Source: Pirellulaceae bacterium (GTDB lineage: Bacteria; Planctomycetota; Planctomycetia; Pirellulales; Pirellulaceae). From it: a stretch of DNA of 64,000 bases. The notes below the pieces were generated by a model. The model saw only the letters and a list, made by a program, of their open reading frames with translations. It did no database searches and was not told the origin of the DNA. The translations under genes were made by a program, and so were the position numbers. The stretch is from assembly GCA_026004775.1 (NCBI GenBank), contig BPJU01000002.1, positions 366,435 to 430,434 of the forward strand. Reading direction: 5' to 3'. This document shows positions 52,546-60,681 of this stretch, piece by piece. Numbering within the stretch: the stretch's first letter is position 1; each line of letters begins with the position of its first letter.

Positions 52546-53037
52546 TCACTCCACTTCCCGCAGGTCCGCCTCAGACAACAGCGTAAAGCCGCGGTTGGCC
52601 AGGGTCTCCAGAGCCAAGTCGGTGTTATCGACCATCAGCGCCACAGCGGGCCGCCCATGAGGGCGGATCAATAACGGGTATGCCTGCACAATGTTGATTT
52701 CCGCTTGGAGAAGAGCCGTGCAGATAATCGAAAGGGGCTGGTCGACCGGTGGCAGTTCAACACCGATCAGGTCCGATTCAATCAAGGCCAGGCCGGCCCG
52801 CTCCAGGATCTCCCGTCCCTGCTCGGGATGGCTCAACAAGAAACGCACGAAGGCACACTCCGTAGCCTCGTTGATCGACAAAGCCACGATACGCACCTTG
52901 GTCCCGTCAAAGCGCCGGATGACCTCCAGAAGCTGCCCGACGCGGTTTTCCAGGAACACCGTGAACTGGCGCATGGTGGGGTAGTTGCGCCCTCGCATCG
53001 TAGCATAATCGGTGCGCGATCCTTCGCCGATACTCAT
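52546..53037 (-). CDS. ACT-domain protein (double ACT)
   Basis: The 163-residue protein has two ACT-like domains: FTVFLENRVGQLLEVIRRFD, and later ALLQAEINIVQAYPLLIR followed by PAVALMVDNTDLALETLANR. ACT domains bind amino acids as regulators. There is no catalytic domain, so it is probably a stand-alone sensor. A GAGG site 8 nt before the ATG supports the start. Its position near two transsulfuration genes makes a methionine or branched-chain signal possible, but this is only a guess. Confidence 0.86.
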   Translation of the reverse strand: MSIGEGSRTDYATMRGRNYPTMRQFTVFLENRVGQLLEVIRRFDGTKVRIVALSINEATECAFVRFLLSHPEQGREILERAGLALIESDLIGVELPPVDQPLSIICTALLQAEINIVQAYPLLIRPHGRPAVALMVDNTDLALETLANRGFTLLSEADLREVE

Positions 53038-53374
53038 CGAATTGCCTCAAAGTAGCACGGTTTGCTCGGCCTGCCGCCCTGGTGCCTGCCTATCCCCTAT
53101 AAACGGTAGACGTTTGTGCGGCTACGGTCAAGCTGGCACGTAGGCACCGCCCCATCGCCCCACCGCCGGTTGCGGTTTGGCCGGAACGGGAAAACCCGGA
53201 ACCTTTTTGAAAACAGAGGGTTTCATCATTAGCGGAAACGTACAGCGCATCTCAATTCGGCGGACTCTTTCCAGTAGTGTAAGCCAAGGTGAGCCGTCCG
53301 ATTGGGAGCGAGGGTATTTCCGAACAGGTTGTGGCAGTGTCCGGGGTCAAGTCTTGGTTAAGGAGGTGTTTCGG
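53038..53374. other. Divergent intergenic region
   Basis: About 340 bp lie between the ACT-domain gene (minus) and the Gly-rich protein gene (plus). It ends in a strong AAGGAGG ribosome site at 53359-53365. A TGAAAA-rich stretch lies near 53205-53220. I found no terminator, RNA gene or supported open frame. Confidence 0.45.
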
Positions 53375-54160
53375 ATGCGAGTGAATCGTGTTTTGGTGGC
53401 GGTCGGAGTGTGTCTGGCGGTGGCGGTGCTGCTGGCACCGGTCCATGCCCAGCAGCGGGGTCGGGGCGGTTTTGGCCGCGGCGGCTTCGGTGGATTTGGT
53501 GGCTTTGGCGGGGGTGGTGGGCTGCTAGGTTTGCTACGGATCGAGGAGGTGCAGAAGGAGATCGAGCTGTTAGACGAGCAGCGGACGAAGATTGAGCAGT
53601 TGGCCGAGTCGTTGCGAGGCCAGCGCGGCCAGCAGGGTGAACGGCCAGACTTTCAGAACATGACGGACGAACAACGGCGTGAATTCTTCCGCCGCATGCA
53701 GGAAGAAGCGGCCAAGCGGGAGGCCGAAGTCCGGCAGAAACTGGCTGAGATTCTTTTGCCGCACCAAATGGAACGCCTGGAAGAACTCAACGTGCAGCGC
53801 CAAGGCGTGCAGGCTTTGTTCGATCCGACCGTGCAGGCAAAACTGAAACTGACCGACGCCCAGAAAGAAAAACTTCAAGCTGTCCAACAGGATATCCAGG
53901 CCCGCATGCGGGAAGCTTTTCAGGGAGCCCGAGGTGGCGACCCGGCCCAACTGCGAGAGCGGTTCGAACAGATGCGACGCCAAAACGAGGAGCAATTGCT
54001 GTCGGTGCTGACCGCCGAGCAGAAAGAGCAATTCGAAAAGCTCAAAGGCAAGCCCTTTGAGTTCCCGCAACCGCAGTTCGGCCCCGGCGGTCGTGGTGGT
54101 CCCGGCGGTCGTGGTGGGCAGCCCGGGCAAGGTAACCGACCCCCCCGTCCCGGAACGTAA
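53375..54160 (+). CDS. Secreted Gly-rich, Spy/CpxP-like helical protein
   Basis: The ATG at 53375 (261 residues) is set by a perfect AAGGAGG site 8 nt upstream. The signal peptide (AVGVCLAVAVLLAPVHAQ) precedes a Gly/Arg/Phe-rich stretch (RGGFGRGGFGGFGGFGGG). A long charged helical region follows, with LRIEEVQKEIELLDEQRTKI, KLTDAQKEKLQAVQQDIQ and LTAEQKEQFEKLKG. The spaced LT-x-Q-like motifs recall Spy/CpxP periplasmic chaperone-like proteins. The end is Gly/Pro-rich. It is monocistronic, with a terminator downstream. A periplasmic stress or metal-related role is inferred only. Confidence 0.8.
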   Translation: MRVNRVLVAVGVCLAVAVLLAPVHAQQRGRGGFGRGGFGGFGGFGGGGGLLGLLRIEEVQKEIELLDEQRTKIEQLAESLRGQRGQQGERPDFQNMTDEQRREFFRRMQEEAAKREAEVRQKLAEILLPHQMERLEELNVQRQGVQALFDPTVQAKLKLTDAQKEKLQAVQQDIQARMREAFQGARGGDPAQLRERFEQMRRQNEEQLLSVLTAEQKEQFEKLKGKPFEFPQPQFGPGGRGGPGGRGGQPGQGNRPPRPGT

Positions 54161-54194
54161 ACGGGTAAGCGGCTGTAGTTGGCGACCAAGACCC

Positions 54195-54229
54195 AAAACC
54201 GGTCCGTCTATCCGACGGGCCGGTTTTTT
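54195..54229 (+). terminator. Intrinsic terminator after the Gly-rich protein gene
   Basis: The arms AACCGGTCCGTC and GACGGGCCGGTT form a hairpin with a TATCC loop and one mismatch. It is followed by TTTT and more T after a G. It lies 35 bp after the stop codon at 54160. Confidence 0.92.
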
Positions 54230-54461
54230 GTTTTTGGGCATCGCCTCTCAGCCGCTGCCATCTTGTTTGACAGTACTGCTCTGTTACTGTAAGGTGGAAA
54301 ACACGTTCCAAGGGATCCGTTCGCTGGCTTGTGTTAACAACGTCCAGTCGACCGGGGCAATGTGCCACTGGAACCTTCCCATCGGTTTTCATGGTGAAAG
54401 CGGGTTCCACGCTACCCATGCCAGCCGACCCGCCGAGACATGACAGAGTTATGGTGCGGTC

Positions 54462-55121
54462 ATGAACAAAGAGTGGTATTATGCGTCGGGCGGCCGGCAG
54501 ATGGGTCCGGTGTCGTTGGCAGAACTGCAAGCACTGGCCCAGGCAGGTCGGTTACACCCGACCGACCTGGTTTGGACGCAGGGCATGACCGATTGGGCAC
54601 CGGCCGGTTCGGTGATGCAGATCTTCTCCGGAGCCGTCAATCCGTATCAGGCGCCCACGGCACCCGTAGCTGGGGTTGTCGACCATGTTCGCTACGCGGG
54701 ATTCTGGCTTCGTTTTGTGGCGGCTATTTTGGATGGGTTGATACTCTATGCCGCGTCGCTTCCCCTTATAATGCTCAGGTGGTTGGTCATAGGAGAGGAT
54801 GGGGAGGCGGACCTGTATGTGGATCCAAGTAAGGCTTGGATTGACCTGTCCTTTAATTGTGTGAGTATTGTGATCTACTGGCTGTATTTTGCACTGCTGG
54901 AATCGTCAGCCTGGCAGGCCACGCTGGGGAAACGGGCCTTGGGTTTGGTCGTAACCGACCTTGACGGTAACCGCATAAGTTTCGCGCGGGCTACCGGAAG
55001 GCATTTTGCCAAGATTCTCTCCGGCTGCCTATTGATCGGTTATCTCATGGCGGCGTTCACGGAAAGAAAGCAGGCGTTGCACGACATCGTTGCAGGGTGC
55101 CTCGTCATCAAGAAACGGTAG
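54462..55121 (+). CDS. GYF-domain and RDD-family membrane protein
   Basis: The 219-residue protein starts with a GYF_2-type domain (WYYASGGRQMGPVSLAEL, GRLHPTDLVWTQGM; about residues 4-56). The RDD domain follows (YAGFWLRFVAAILDGLILY, then GKRALGLVVTDLDGNRISF), with hydrophobic spans around 85-105, 130-150 and 185-205. Such proteins are small membrane factors of unknown precise role, sometimes carriers or sensor platforms. The gene is probably monocistronic. Confidence 0.87.
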   Translation: MNKEWYYASGGRQMGPVSLAELQALAQAGRLHPTDLVWTQGMTDWAPAGSVMQIFSGAVNPYQAPTAPVAGVVDHVRYAGFWLRFVAAILDGLILYAASLPLIMLRWLVIGEDGEADLYVDPSKAWIDLSFNCVSIVIYWLYFALLESSAWQATLGKRALGLVVTDLDGNRISFARATGRHFAKILSGCLLIGYLMAAFTERKQALHDIVAGCLVIKKR

Positions 55122-55162
55122 GCGTCGTGGTAACTCTTTGAGCTAGAACGCGGCACGAGTGG

Positions 55163-56215
55163 TCACGGTTCAGCGGGTTGGCGGGATACCGCGGCATGGG
55201 GGGGCCGGCGACAGGGGGCACGGTAATGAGCCTCCTCGATGCGCCGGTTCGGTGTCTGCTCTGCCAGTAAATGCCAAAGCGCGGGAATCGTTCTGCGATG
55301 GTCGCCGCAGACATAGTGGCTTTTCCCACCGTCGGCCACGGTACGCACAAGAATCGTCTTCCACGGTCGATAGTAGTATAGCGGTTCACTGCTGGGCGGC
55401 GCGCCGTCGCGGTAGTTCTCGGGTAGCCGCACCAAGTCGAAAACGGCGGTCGTGAAACGGCGGATGGAGCGTCCCTGCTGGTGGGCTGTATTGCGGGCCA
55501 TGGAAAGGGCCTTCAAGTAAATTTCCGGTCCGGTAACGGCGGTTCCCACGTTCAGGAACACTCCTCCTTCCAATTGGCTGACCGTGTGGGCAAAGATCAA
55601 GAAGTCGGTATACGTGGCCGCTCCCCAGGCTGCGCCATCGCATGAAGCATGGGCGTGGACAATGTCGCAACCGATCGCAACGTGTATGGTTACCGGCACC
55701 CCGAGTTGCCAACCTGCCGCTAGAATACTCAATTCCCTGTGCGGAAACTGCTCGTGCACGAGTATTCGCCCGGCGGCTTCGCCCAGGCCTTCGTGGTTTC
55801 TGGCCGCTTCGGCGGCAATGTGATTCAAGCGTCCGGTTTCTTCCCACAGCCCGAACTGCCCCTGCCGCACCCAATGAGCGACATCTTCGCTGGTACCCGG
55901 TCCAAGAGCCAATTCGAAATCGTGAACAAGCCCTGCTCCGTTCATGGCGACGTGGGTAAGCCACCCTCGAGCCATCAGGTCGATGATAAATCGTGAAAGC
56001 CCCAGCTTGATCGGGTGGGCCCCCATCATGAAAACCACGGGACGGCCGTCGAGTCGCGCTTGGCGGATGGCTTGGGCTACCGGATGCAGTTCTGGGATGG
56101 GCGACGGTTCGTTCCACTCCAGCGGCAAGCATTGTTCGGGCGTTAACTGGTGGCCGCGCAGTGCGAGCGGTCGCAATCGTATGAGGGAACGGTCAAATAG
56201 CGGATAACGACTCAT
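55163..56215 (-). CDS. Deoxyhypusine synthase-like protein of unknown substrate
   Basis: The ATG at 56215 (350 residues) has AGGGA upstream. The pattern FMMGAHPIKLGLSRFIIDL, followed by HVAMNGAGLVHDFELAL (88-104), recalls the strand-loop and TAGG-x-E-D segment of deoxyhypusine synthase. GVFLNVGTAVTGPEIYLKAL (218-237) corresponds to a later conserved region. The conserved LAAGWQLGVPVTIHV (165-179) and CDIVHAHASCDG (183-194) are like an NAD-dependent enzyme of that fold. Bacteria rarely have eIF5A, so the substrate should be different. It follows hldE after 44 nt on the same strand. The fold assignment is tentative. Confidence 0.62.
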   Translation of the reverse strand: MSRYPLFDRSLIRLRPLALRGHQLTPEQCLPLEWNEPSPIPELHPVAQAIRQARLDGRPVVFMMGAHPIKLGLSRFIIDLMARGWLTHVAMNGAGLVHDFELALGPGTSEDVAHWVRQGQFGLWEETGRLNHIAAEAARNHEGLGEAAGRILVHEQFPHRELSILAAGWQLGVPVTIHVAIGCDIVHAHASCDGAAWGAATYTDFLIFAHTVSQLEGGVFLNVGTAVTGPEIYLKALSMARNTAHQQGRSIRRFTTAVFDLVRLPENYRDGAPPSSEPLYYYRPWKTILVRTVADGGKSHYVCGDHRRTIPALWHLLAEQTPNRRIEEAHYRAPCRRPPHAAVSRQPAEP

Positions 56216-56259
56216 GGCACATCCCTGTCTTGAACATGCCACCTGCCCAGCGCGGTAGC

Positions 56260-57783
56260 TCAGGCGGCCGAACGTTGCAGCACTTTTTGGACGATTGCCG
56301 TCGTAGACAGGCCTTCGACGACCGGGGTAACTCGAACCTGGCCTCCGTAGGATTCGACGACTTCTCTTCCCACCACTTCTTCAGGTTTATAGGTGCCGCC
56401 CTTGACCAAAACATCGGGGCGGATGGCTTCCAGTAGCCGGTGAGGGGTATCCTCATCGAATAGGAGAACATGGTCGACGCATTGCAGCGCAGCTAATACA
56501 GCCAGACGTTCGTCTTGTGCGACGATGGGGCGGCCGGGTCCTTTTAACCTGCGAACGGATGCGTCGCTATTGATGGCTACGAACAGCACATCGCCTTCGG
56601 CGGCCGCCGCCCGCAGACTCATCACGTGGCCGGCGTGCAGAAGATCGAAGCATCCATTGGTAAAGGCGATCCGCTTTCCTTGGCGTCGATAGTATTCCGC
56701 CAATCGCGCGGCCGTGGGCAAATCGACGATTTTTTGTTGCCCTAGCAGCTTTCCGGCCACAGTTTGTCGCAACTCTTGGCGACTAACCGGTACGACCCCA
56801 AACTGCTCGACGACACGCCCGGCCGCCAAAGTCGCCAGCCACAATGCGGCCTCCAGTGGGACCGTGTCGCCGTAAAACGAGCCGACGGCCGCCAAGACCA
56901 TGTCTCCGGCTCCCGTGATGTCACAGACTTCCCGCACTTCGGCCGGCACATGGCCGGATTTGCCCTGCCTGCGGTCAAACCAAACCAGTCCGTCGCGATC
57001 CAAAGTGACGACGGCCACTTGCAGCTCGAGCCGGTCAGCAAGTTCGGCGGCGGCGCGGATGCCCTCTTGGATCGTCCGGATCGGGCGGCCCACCGCCGCA
57101 GCCGCCTGACGGCGATTCGGCTTGAGTAGCGTCGCTCCCCGATACATCGAATAATCGCCTTCGGCCACTGGATCAACCAACACGCGCAGTTGCCGCTGGC
57201 GAGCCACCGCGATCAGCCACGCTAACAGGGACGGCGAGCAGACACCTTTACCATAGTCGGAAACCAGAATGGCCGGCCGCTGCTCCAACACCGACTCAAT
57301 ACGCTGCCGCAGTTGCGCCTCTTCCTGGCCGGAAGCAGGTTGCCGAGTTTCACGGTCGACCCGCAACAACTGTTGCCAGCCGCTTCCCGTCTGGCCGACG
57401 AACCGGTGTTTGGTGGTGGTCGAACGGCCGGCTGAAACCACGACGCCGGTGTCGTCCAGACCGTGCTGCCGAACGAGGTCGATCAGCAACCGGCCCGGCG
57501 AATCCTGGCCCAACAGCCCGACCAGGTGGACGCCGGCCCCAAGGCACCGGGCCATGTGCCCCACATTGGCGGCACCGCCCAGCCTTGCTTCCTCGCGCTG
57601 GCTGTTCAATACCGGTATCGGCGCTTCAGGGCTTAATCGCTCTGCCAGCCCGTAGGTATAGACGTCCAGCATCAAGTCGCCGACGACCAAAAGAGAGTTG
57701 GGTGGATGCTCATCCAGCAGTTCCAACAAGCCCGGCGGTATCGACGTCGAGCCGGGACGTTGACCGGTTTCCTCCGTGAACAT
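56260..57783 (-). CDS. hldE: Bifunctional heptose-7-phosphate kinase / heptose-1-phosphate nucleotidyltransferase HldE
   Basis: HldE makes ADP-heptose precursors for the lipopolysaccharide core. It phosphorylates heptose 7-phosphate, then couples the 1-phosphate to a nucleotide. The ATG at 57783 gives 507 residues, near the usual length. The N-terminal PfkB kinase domain has ARLGGAANVG (67-76), and DITGAGD (288-294) with the catalytic Asp294. The C-terminal nucleotidyltransferase has TNGCFDLLHAGH (375-386). Both halves look intact. It is followed by the deoxyhypusine synthase-like gene. Confidence 0.94.
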   Translation of the reverse strand: MFTEETGQRPGSTSIPPGLLELLDEHPPNSLLVVGDLMLDVYTYGLAERLSPEAPIPVLNSQREEARLGGAANVGHMARCLGAGVHLVGLLGQDSPGRLLIDLVRQHGLDDTGVVVSAGRSTTTKHRFVGQTGSGWQQLLRVDRETRQPASGQEEAQLRQRIESVLEQRPAILVSDYGKGVCSPSLLAWLIAVARQRQLRVLVDPVAEGDYSMYRGATLLKPNRRQAAAAVGRPIRTIQEGIRAAAELADRLELQVAVVTLDRDGLVWFDRRQGKSGHVPAEVREVCDITGAGDMVLAAVGSFYGDTVPLEAALWLATLAAGRVVEQFGVVPVSRQELRQTVAGKLLGQQKIVDLPTAARLAEYYRRQGKRIAFTNGCFDLLHAGHVMSLRAAAAEGDVLFVAINSDASVRRLKGPGRPIVAQDERLAVLAALQCVDHVLLFDEDTPHRLLEAIRPDVLVKGGTYKPEEVVGREVVESYGGQVRVTPVVEGLSTTAIVQKVLQRSAA

Positions 57784-58132
57784 CGCTTGACGGCTCCGTA
57801 CCGAAAGCGGATCATCCCGTGGTGGCCATGGTTCGTCGGTTGCCCACAAAGAGCCACCGGCGGGCAAACGGCAGCCGTTATAACACGCGCGTCGGAATCG
57901 GAAAAGTCGAACTTGTCGGCTCAGCGACGCGCCGAATGGCAATACCTGCTTAAGCAGGTCACACGGCGCTGTCCGGTATAGGCAGCTTCAACGAAGGACA
58001 CTAAAGTGGAGTTTATTCCGGCTTTGGCCAACAGGCGCAGCGTATAAGACACGGCGGCGGAGCGGCTCCGATTGGACGGGCACCGCAACGGTTGCGGCAA
58101 GGAAGGCTCTGCCCCCCGAGCAAGGTGTAGCT
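57784..58132. other. Divergent intergenic region between hldE and the KASIII-like gene
   Basis: About 350 bp between two divergent genes. The hldE reading frame is open into it to 57942 but without a ribosome site. The KASIII-like start is preceded by GAGCAAGG. I see no terminator, repeat or RNA gene here. Confidence 0.45.
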
Positions 58133-59149
58133 ATGGGATCGCGAATTTTGGGCATTGCCACCTATTTGCCGGAGCACCGTGAAACGATTGAAGATATTCG
58201 CAAGGAACATCCCGAGTGGCCGATCGACAAGATCGCGAACAAGACGGGCATCGTGGCGCGTCGACTGGCGGCCCCGGATGAGACGGCCGGCGACATGGGC
58301 TACCAGGCGGCCAGCCGGTTGCTGGAGCGGTTCCCCGAAGCGCGCCAGCAAGTCGATTACCTGATCTATTGCAGCCAAAGTCCGGATCATCTGATCCCAT
58401 CCACGGCCTGCGTCCTGCAACATCGGCTGGGACTAGCCAAGTCATGCGGGGCATTTGATTTTCAACTTGGGTGTTCCGGTTATGTCTACGGCTTGCAACT
58501 GGCCCACGCCCTGTTGAGTTCCGGCCAGGCAAGAATGATTCTGTTGGTCACATCCGATACCTATTCCAAGTACATCCATCCGGGTGATCGAACGGTGCGG
58601 ATGTTGTTCGGTGACGGAGCGGCGGCGACGCTCGTGGCCGAAGATCCCAACGAACAACCGGCGCTGGGGCCGTTCGTGGTGGGTACGGATGGGGAAGGAG
58701 CGCCGAACTTGATTGTTCCGGCGGGCGGTTTCCGGCTGCCCCGCTCCGACCAAACGGCTGCCGAATATGTGGACTCGGCTGGCTGCGTGCGTACCCAGGA
58801 CAATCTCTACATGGACGGCCAGGCCGTGTTCTCGTTTGCCATCAGTCAGGTGCCACCGCTGGTCTCAGCGACGCTCGACCGTGCCGGGCTAACCGTCGAC
58901 GATATCGACTGGTTTGTCTACCACCAGGCCAACCGGTTTATGCTCGAGAACCTGGCGATGTGCAGCCGCATCCCCGCCGAAAAAATGGTCTACTACATGG
59001 ATGAAGTGGGCAACACCGTCTCCTCTTCCATACCGATGGCGATCGCTCACTACGTGGAACAAGGGAAGATTCTGCCCGGCCATCGCCTGCTGCTTGTGGG
59101 ATTCGGCGTTGGCTATTCGTGGGGGGCCTGTCTGGTCCAGTGGCGCTAG
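58133..59149 (+). CDS. 3-oxoacyl-ACP synthase III (KASIII/FabH-like)
   Basis: This 338-residue thiolase-fold enzyme condenses an acyl-CoA with malonyl-ACP, or a related pair, in a starter reaction of fatty-acid or polyketide synthesis. The Cys-His-Asn triad is complete: Cys114 (LGCSGY), His264 (YHQAN) and Asn294 (GNTVSS). The length and the closing GFGVGYSWGACLV segment fit the family. No acyl carrier protein, malonyltransferase or other fab gene is adjacent. It may be a specialised KASIII and not the housekeeping FabH. Confidence 0.9.
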   Translation: MGSRILGIATYLPEHRETIEDIRKEHPEWPIDKIANKTGIVARRLAAPDETAGDMGYQAASRLLERFPEARQQVDYLIYCSQSPDHLIPSTACVLQHRLGLAKSCGAFDFQLGCSGYVYGLQLAHALLSSGQARMILLVTSDTYSKYIHPGDRTVRMLFGDGAAATLVAEDPNEQPALGPFVVGTDGEGAPNLIVPAGGFRLPRSDQTAAEYVDSAGCVRTQDNLYMDGQAVFSFAISQVPPLVSATLDRAGLTVDDIDWFVYHQANRFMLENLAMCSRIPAEKMVYYMDEVGNTVSSSIPMAIAHYVEQGKILPGHRLLLVGFGVGYSWGACLVQWR

Positions 59150-59184
59150 CCCGCCCAGTTTGCCGGTGGGCAGGCGGTCAGGCT

Positions 59185-60654
59185 TTACGCCAACAGCGAG
59201 CGGAGGACCTGGGCCCCTTCCACCCCGGTCAGCCGCTGGTCCAAGCCTTGGAACTTGAACGTGAACCGTTCGTGGTCAATCCCCATGCAATGGAGAATCG
59301 TAGCGTTCAAATCGTGAACGCTTACCGGGTTTTCCACGATGTTGTAGCTGAAATCGTCTGTTTCGCCGTAAACGACGCCACCTCGGATACCGCCGCCGGC
59401 CAGCCACATGCAGAAGTTGCGGGGATGATGGTCGCGGCCGTAATCGTCCCGAGTGAGCTTTCCTTGACAATAGACGGTTCGCCCGAACTCGCCGCCCCAC
59501 ACCACCAGCGTGCGCTCCAGCAGCCCTCGCTGTTTGAGATCCTTGATCAGTGCCGCGGTGGCCTGATCGGTATCATCGCATTGGTTCTTGAGTGCCGTGG
59601 GCAAAGTGAAGTGTTGGTCCCAACCTCGGTGCAAGATCTGCACAATCCGCACGCCCCGCTCGACCAGCCGCCGGGCCAGTAACGCGCTGTGGGCGAACGT
59701 GCCCGGCGTCTGTACCTGAGGCCCATACATATCCAGCACATGCTGCGGCTCGTCCGAAAGATCCACCAGTTCCGGTACCGAGCTTTGCATGCGGAAAGCC
59801 ATTTCGTACTGGGAGATCCGTGTCAGCGTATCCGGATCAGCCAATCGCTCGAAATGCCGCTGGTTTAATTGCGCCAAGGTGTCCAACATGCGCCGCCGGT
59901 CGGCAGCATCGACACCCGGTGGATTCTGCACGTATAGCACCGGATCCCCCGACCCCCGCAGCGCCACGCCATTGAACCGTGACGGCAAGAAACCGCTTCC
60001 CCACATCCGACTGAACAGGGCCTGGCCGTTACCAGTCTTGGGGAACGATGGTGTGAAAACGACGAATGCCGGCAAGTCGTTGCTTTCACTACCCAGCCCG
60101 TAAGCCAGCCACGAACCGATACTGGCTTTTCCGGGTACTTCACTGCCGGTCATCACGAAAGTGCAAGCCGGATCGTGATTGATGGCGTTGGTGTGGACGG
60201 TTTTAATGAGAGCGATCTGGTCGACGACTTCCGCCGTGTGCGGTAACAGCTCACTTACCCACATGCCGCACTGACCGTGCTGGCGGAACGTAAATTTCGA
60301 CGGGGCCACCGGCAGCCTCTTCTGCCCGCTGGTCATCGTCGTGATCCGCTGGCCCATGCGGATACTGTCCGGTAGATCGGTGTCGAACAGTTCCTGGAGT
60401 TTCGGTTTATAGTCCCACAAATCGATCTGCGATGGACCGCCGTTCATGTGCAAGTAGATAAGAGCAGTCGCGCGTGGTTCAAAATGGGGCAATCCCGGCA
60501 GAGGGGGAAAGACGCGGGTGTCATTGCGCGTTGCGGACGCCGACCGCTGGTCAGCAGCCAACAAGGCCAGTGCCAAACTACCCAGCCGCAAGCCGGTCGA
60601 CCCGAAGAAGTGGCGTCGGGTCTGCAGCAGGTTGTGTTCAAAAATCGGGTCCAT
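59185..60654 (-). CDS. DUF1501 domain protein (sulfatase-like fold)
   Basis: The ATG at 60654 (489 residues) follows an AAGGAG site 8 nt upstream. It begins with a twin-arginine-type signal ([20 protein letters not shown]), so export is expected. The DUF1501 family resembles alkaline phosphatase and sulfatase folds. Visible segments include [40 protein letters not shown], and [13 protein letters not shown] followed by [14 protein letters not shown]. The gene starts 28 nt after the DUF1549/DUF1553 gene and is its usual partner in planctomycetes. Substrate and reaction are unknown. Confidence 0.93.
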   Translation of the reverse strand: MDPIFEHNLLQTRRHFFGSTGLRLGSLALALLAADQRSASATRNDTRVFPPLPGLPHFEPRATALIYLHMNGGPSQIDLWDYKPKLQELFDTDLPDSIRMGQRITTMTSGQKRLPVAPSKFTFRQHGQCGMWVSELLPHTAEVVDQIALIKTVHTNAINHDPACTFVMTGSEVPGKASIGSWLAYGLGSESNDLPAFVVFTPSFPKTGNGQALFSRMWGSGFLPSRFNGVALRGSGDPVLYVQNPPGVDAADRRRMLDTLAQLNQRHFERLADPDTLTRISQYEMAFRMQSSVPELVDLSDEPQHVLDMYGPQVQTPGTFAHSALLARRLVERGVRIVQILHRGWDQHFTLPTALKNQCDDTDQATAALIKDLKQRGLLERTLVVWGGEFGRTVYCQGKLTRDDYGRDHHPRNFCMWLAGGGIRGGVVYGETDDFSYNIVENPVSVHDLNATILHCMGIDHERFTFKFQGLDQRLTGVEGAQVLRSLLA

Positions 60655-60681
60655 CGTCGGGCTCCTTATTCGGCTTCGCAA

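Noticed and set aside
55163-56215. True deoxyhypusine synthase
   Set aside because: The TAGG-x-E-D and lysine signatures are not conserved exactly and no eIF5A-like substrate is evident; only a fold-level resemblance is claimed.
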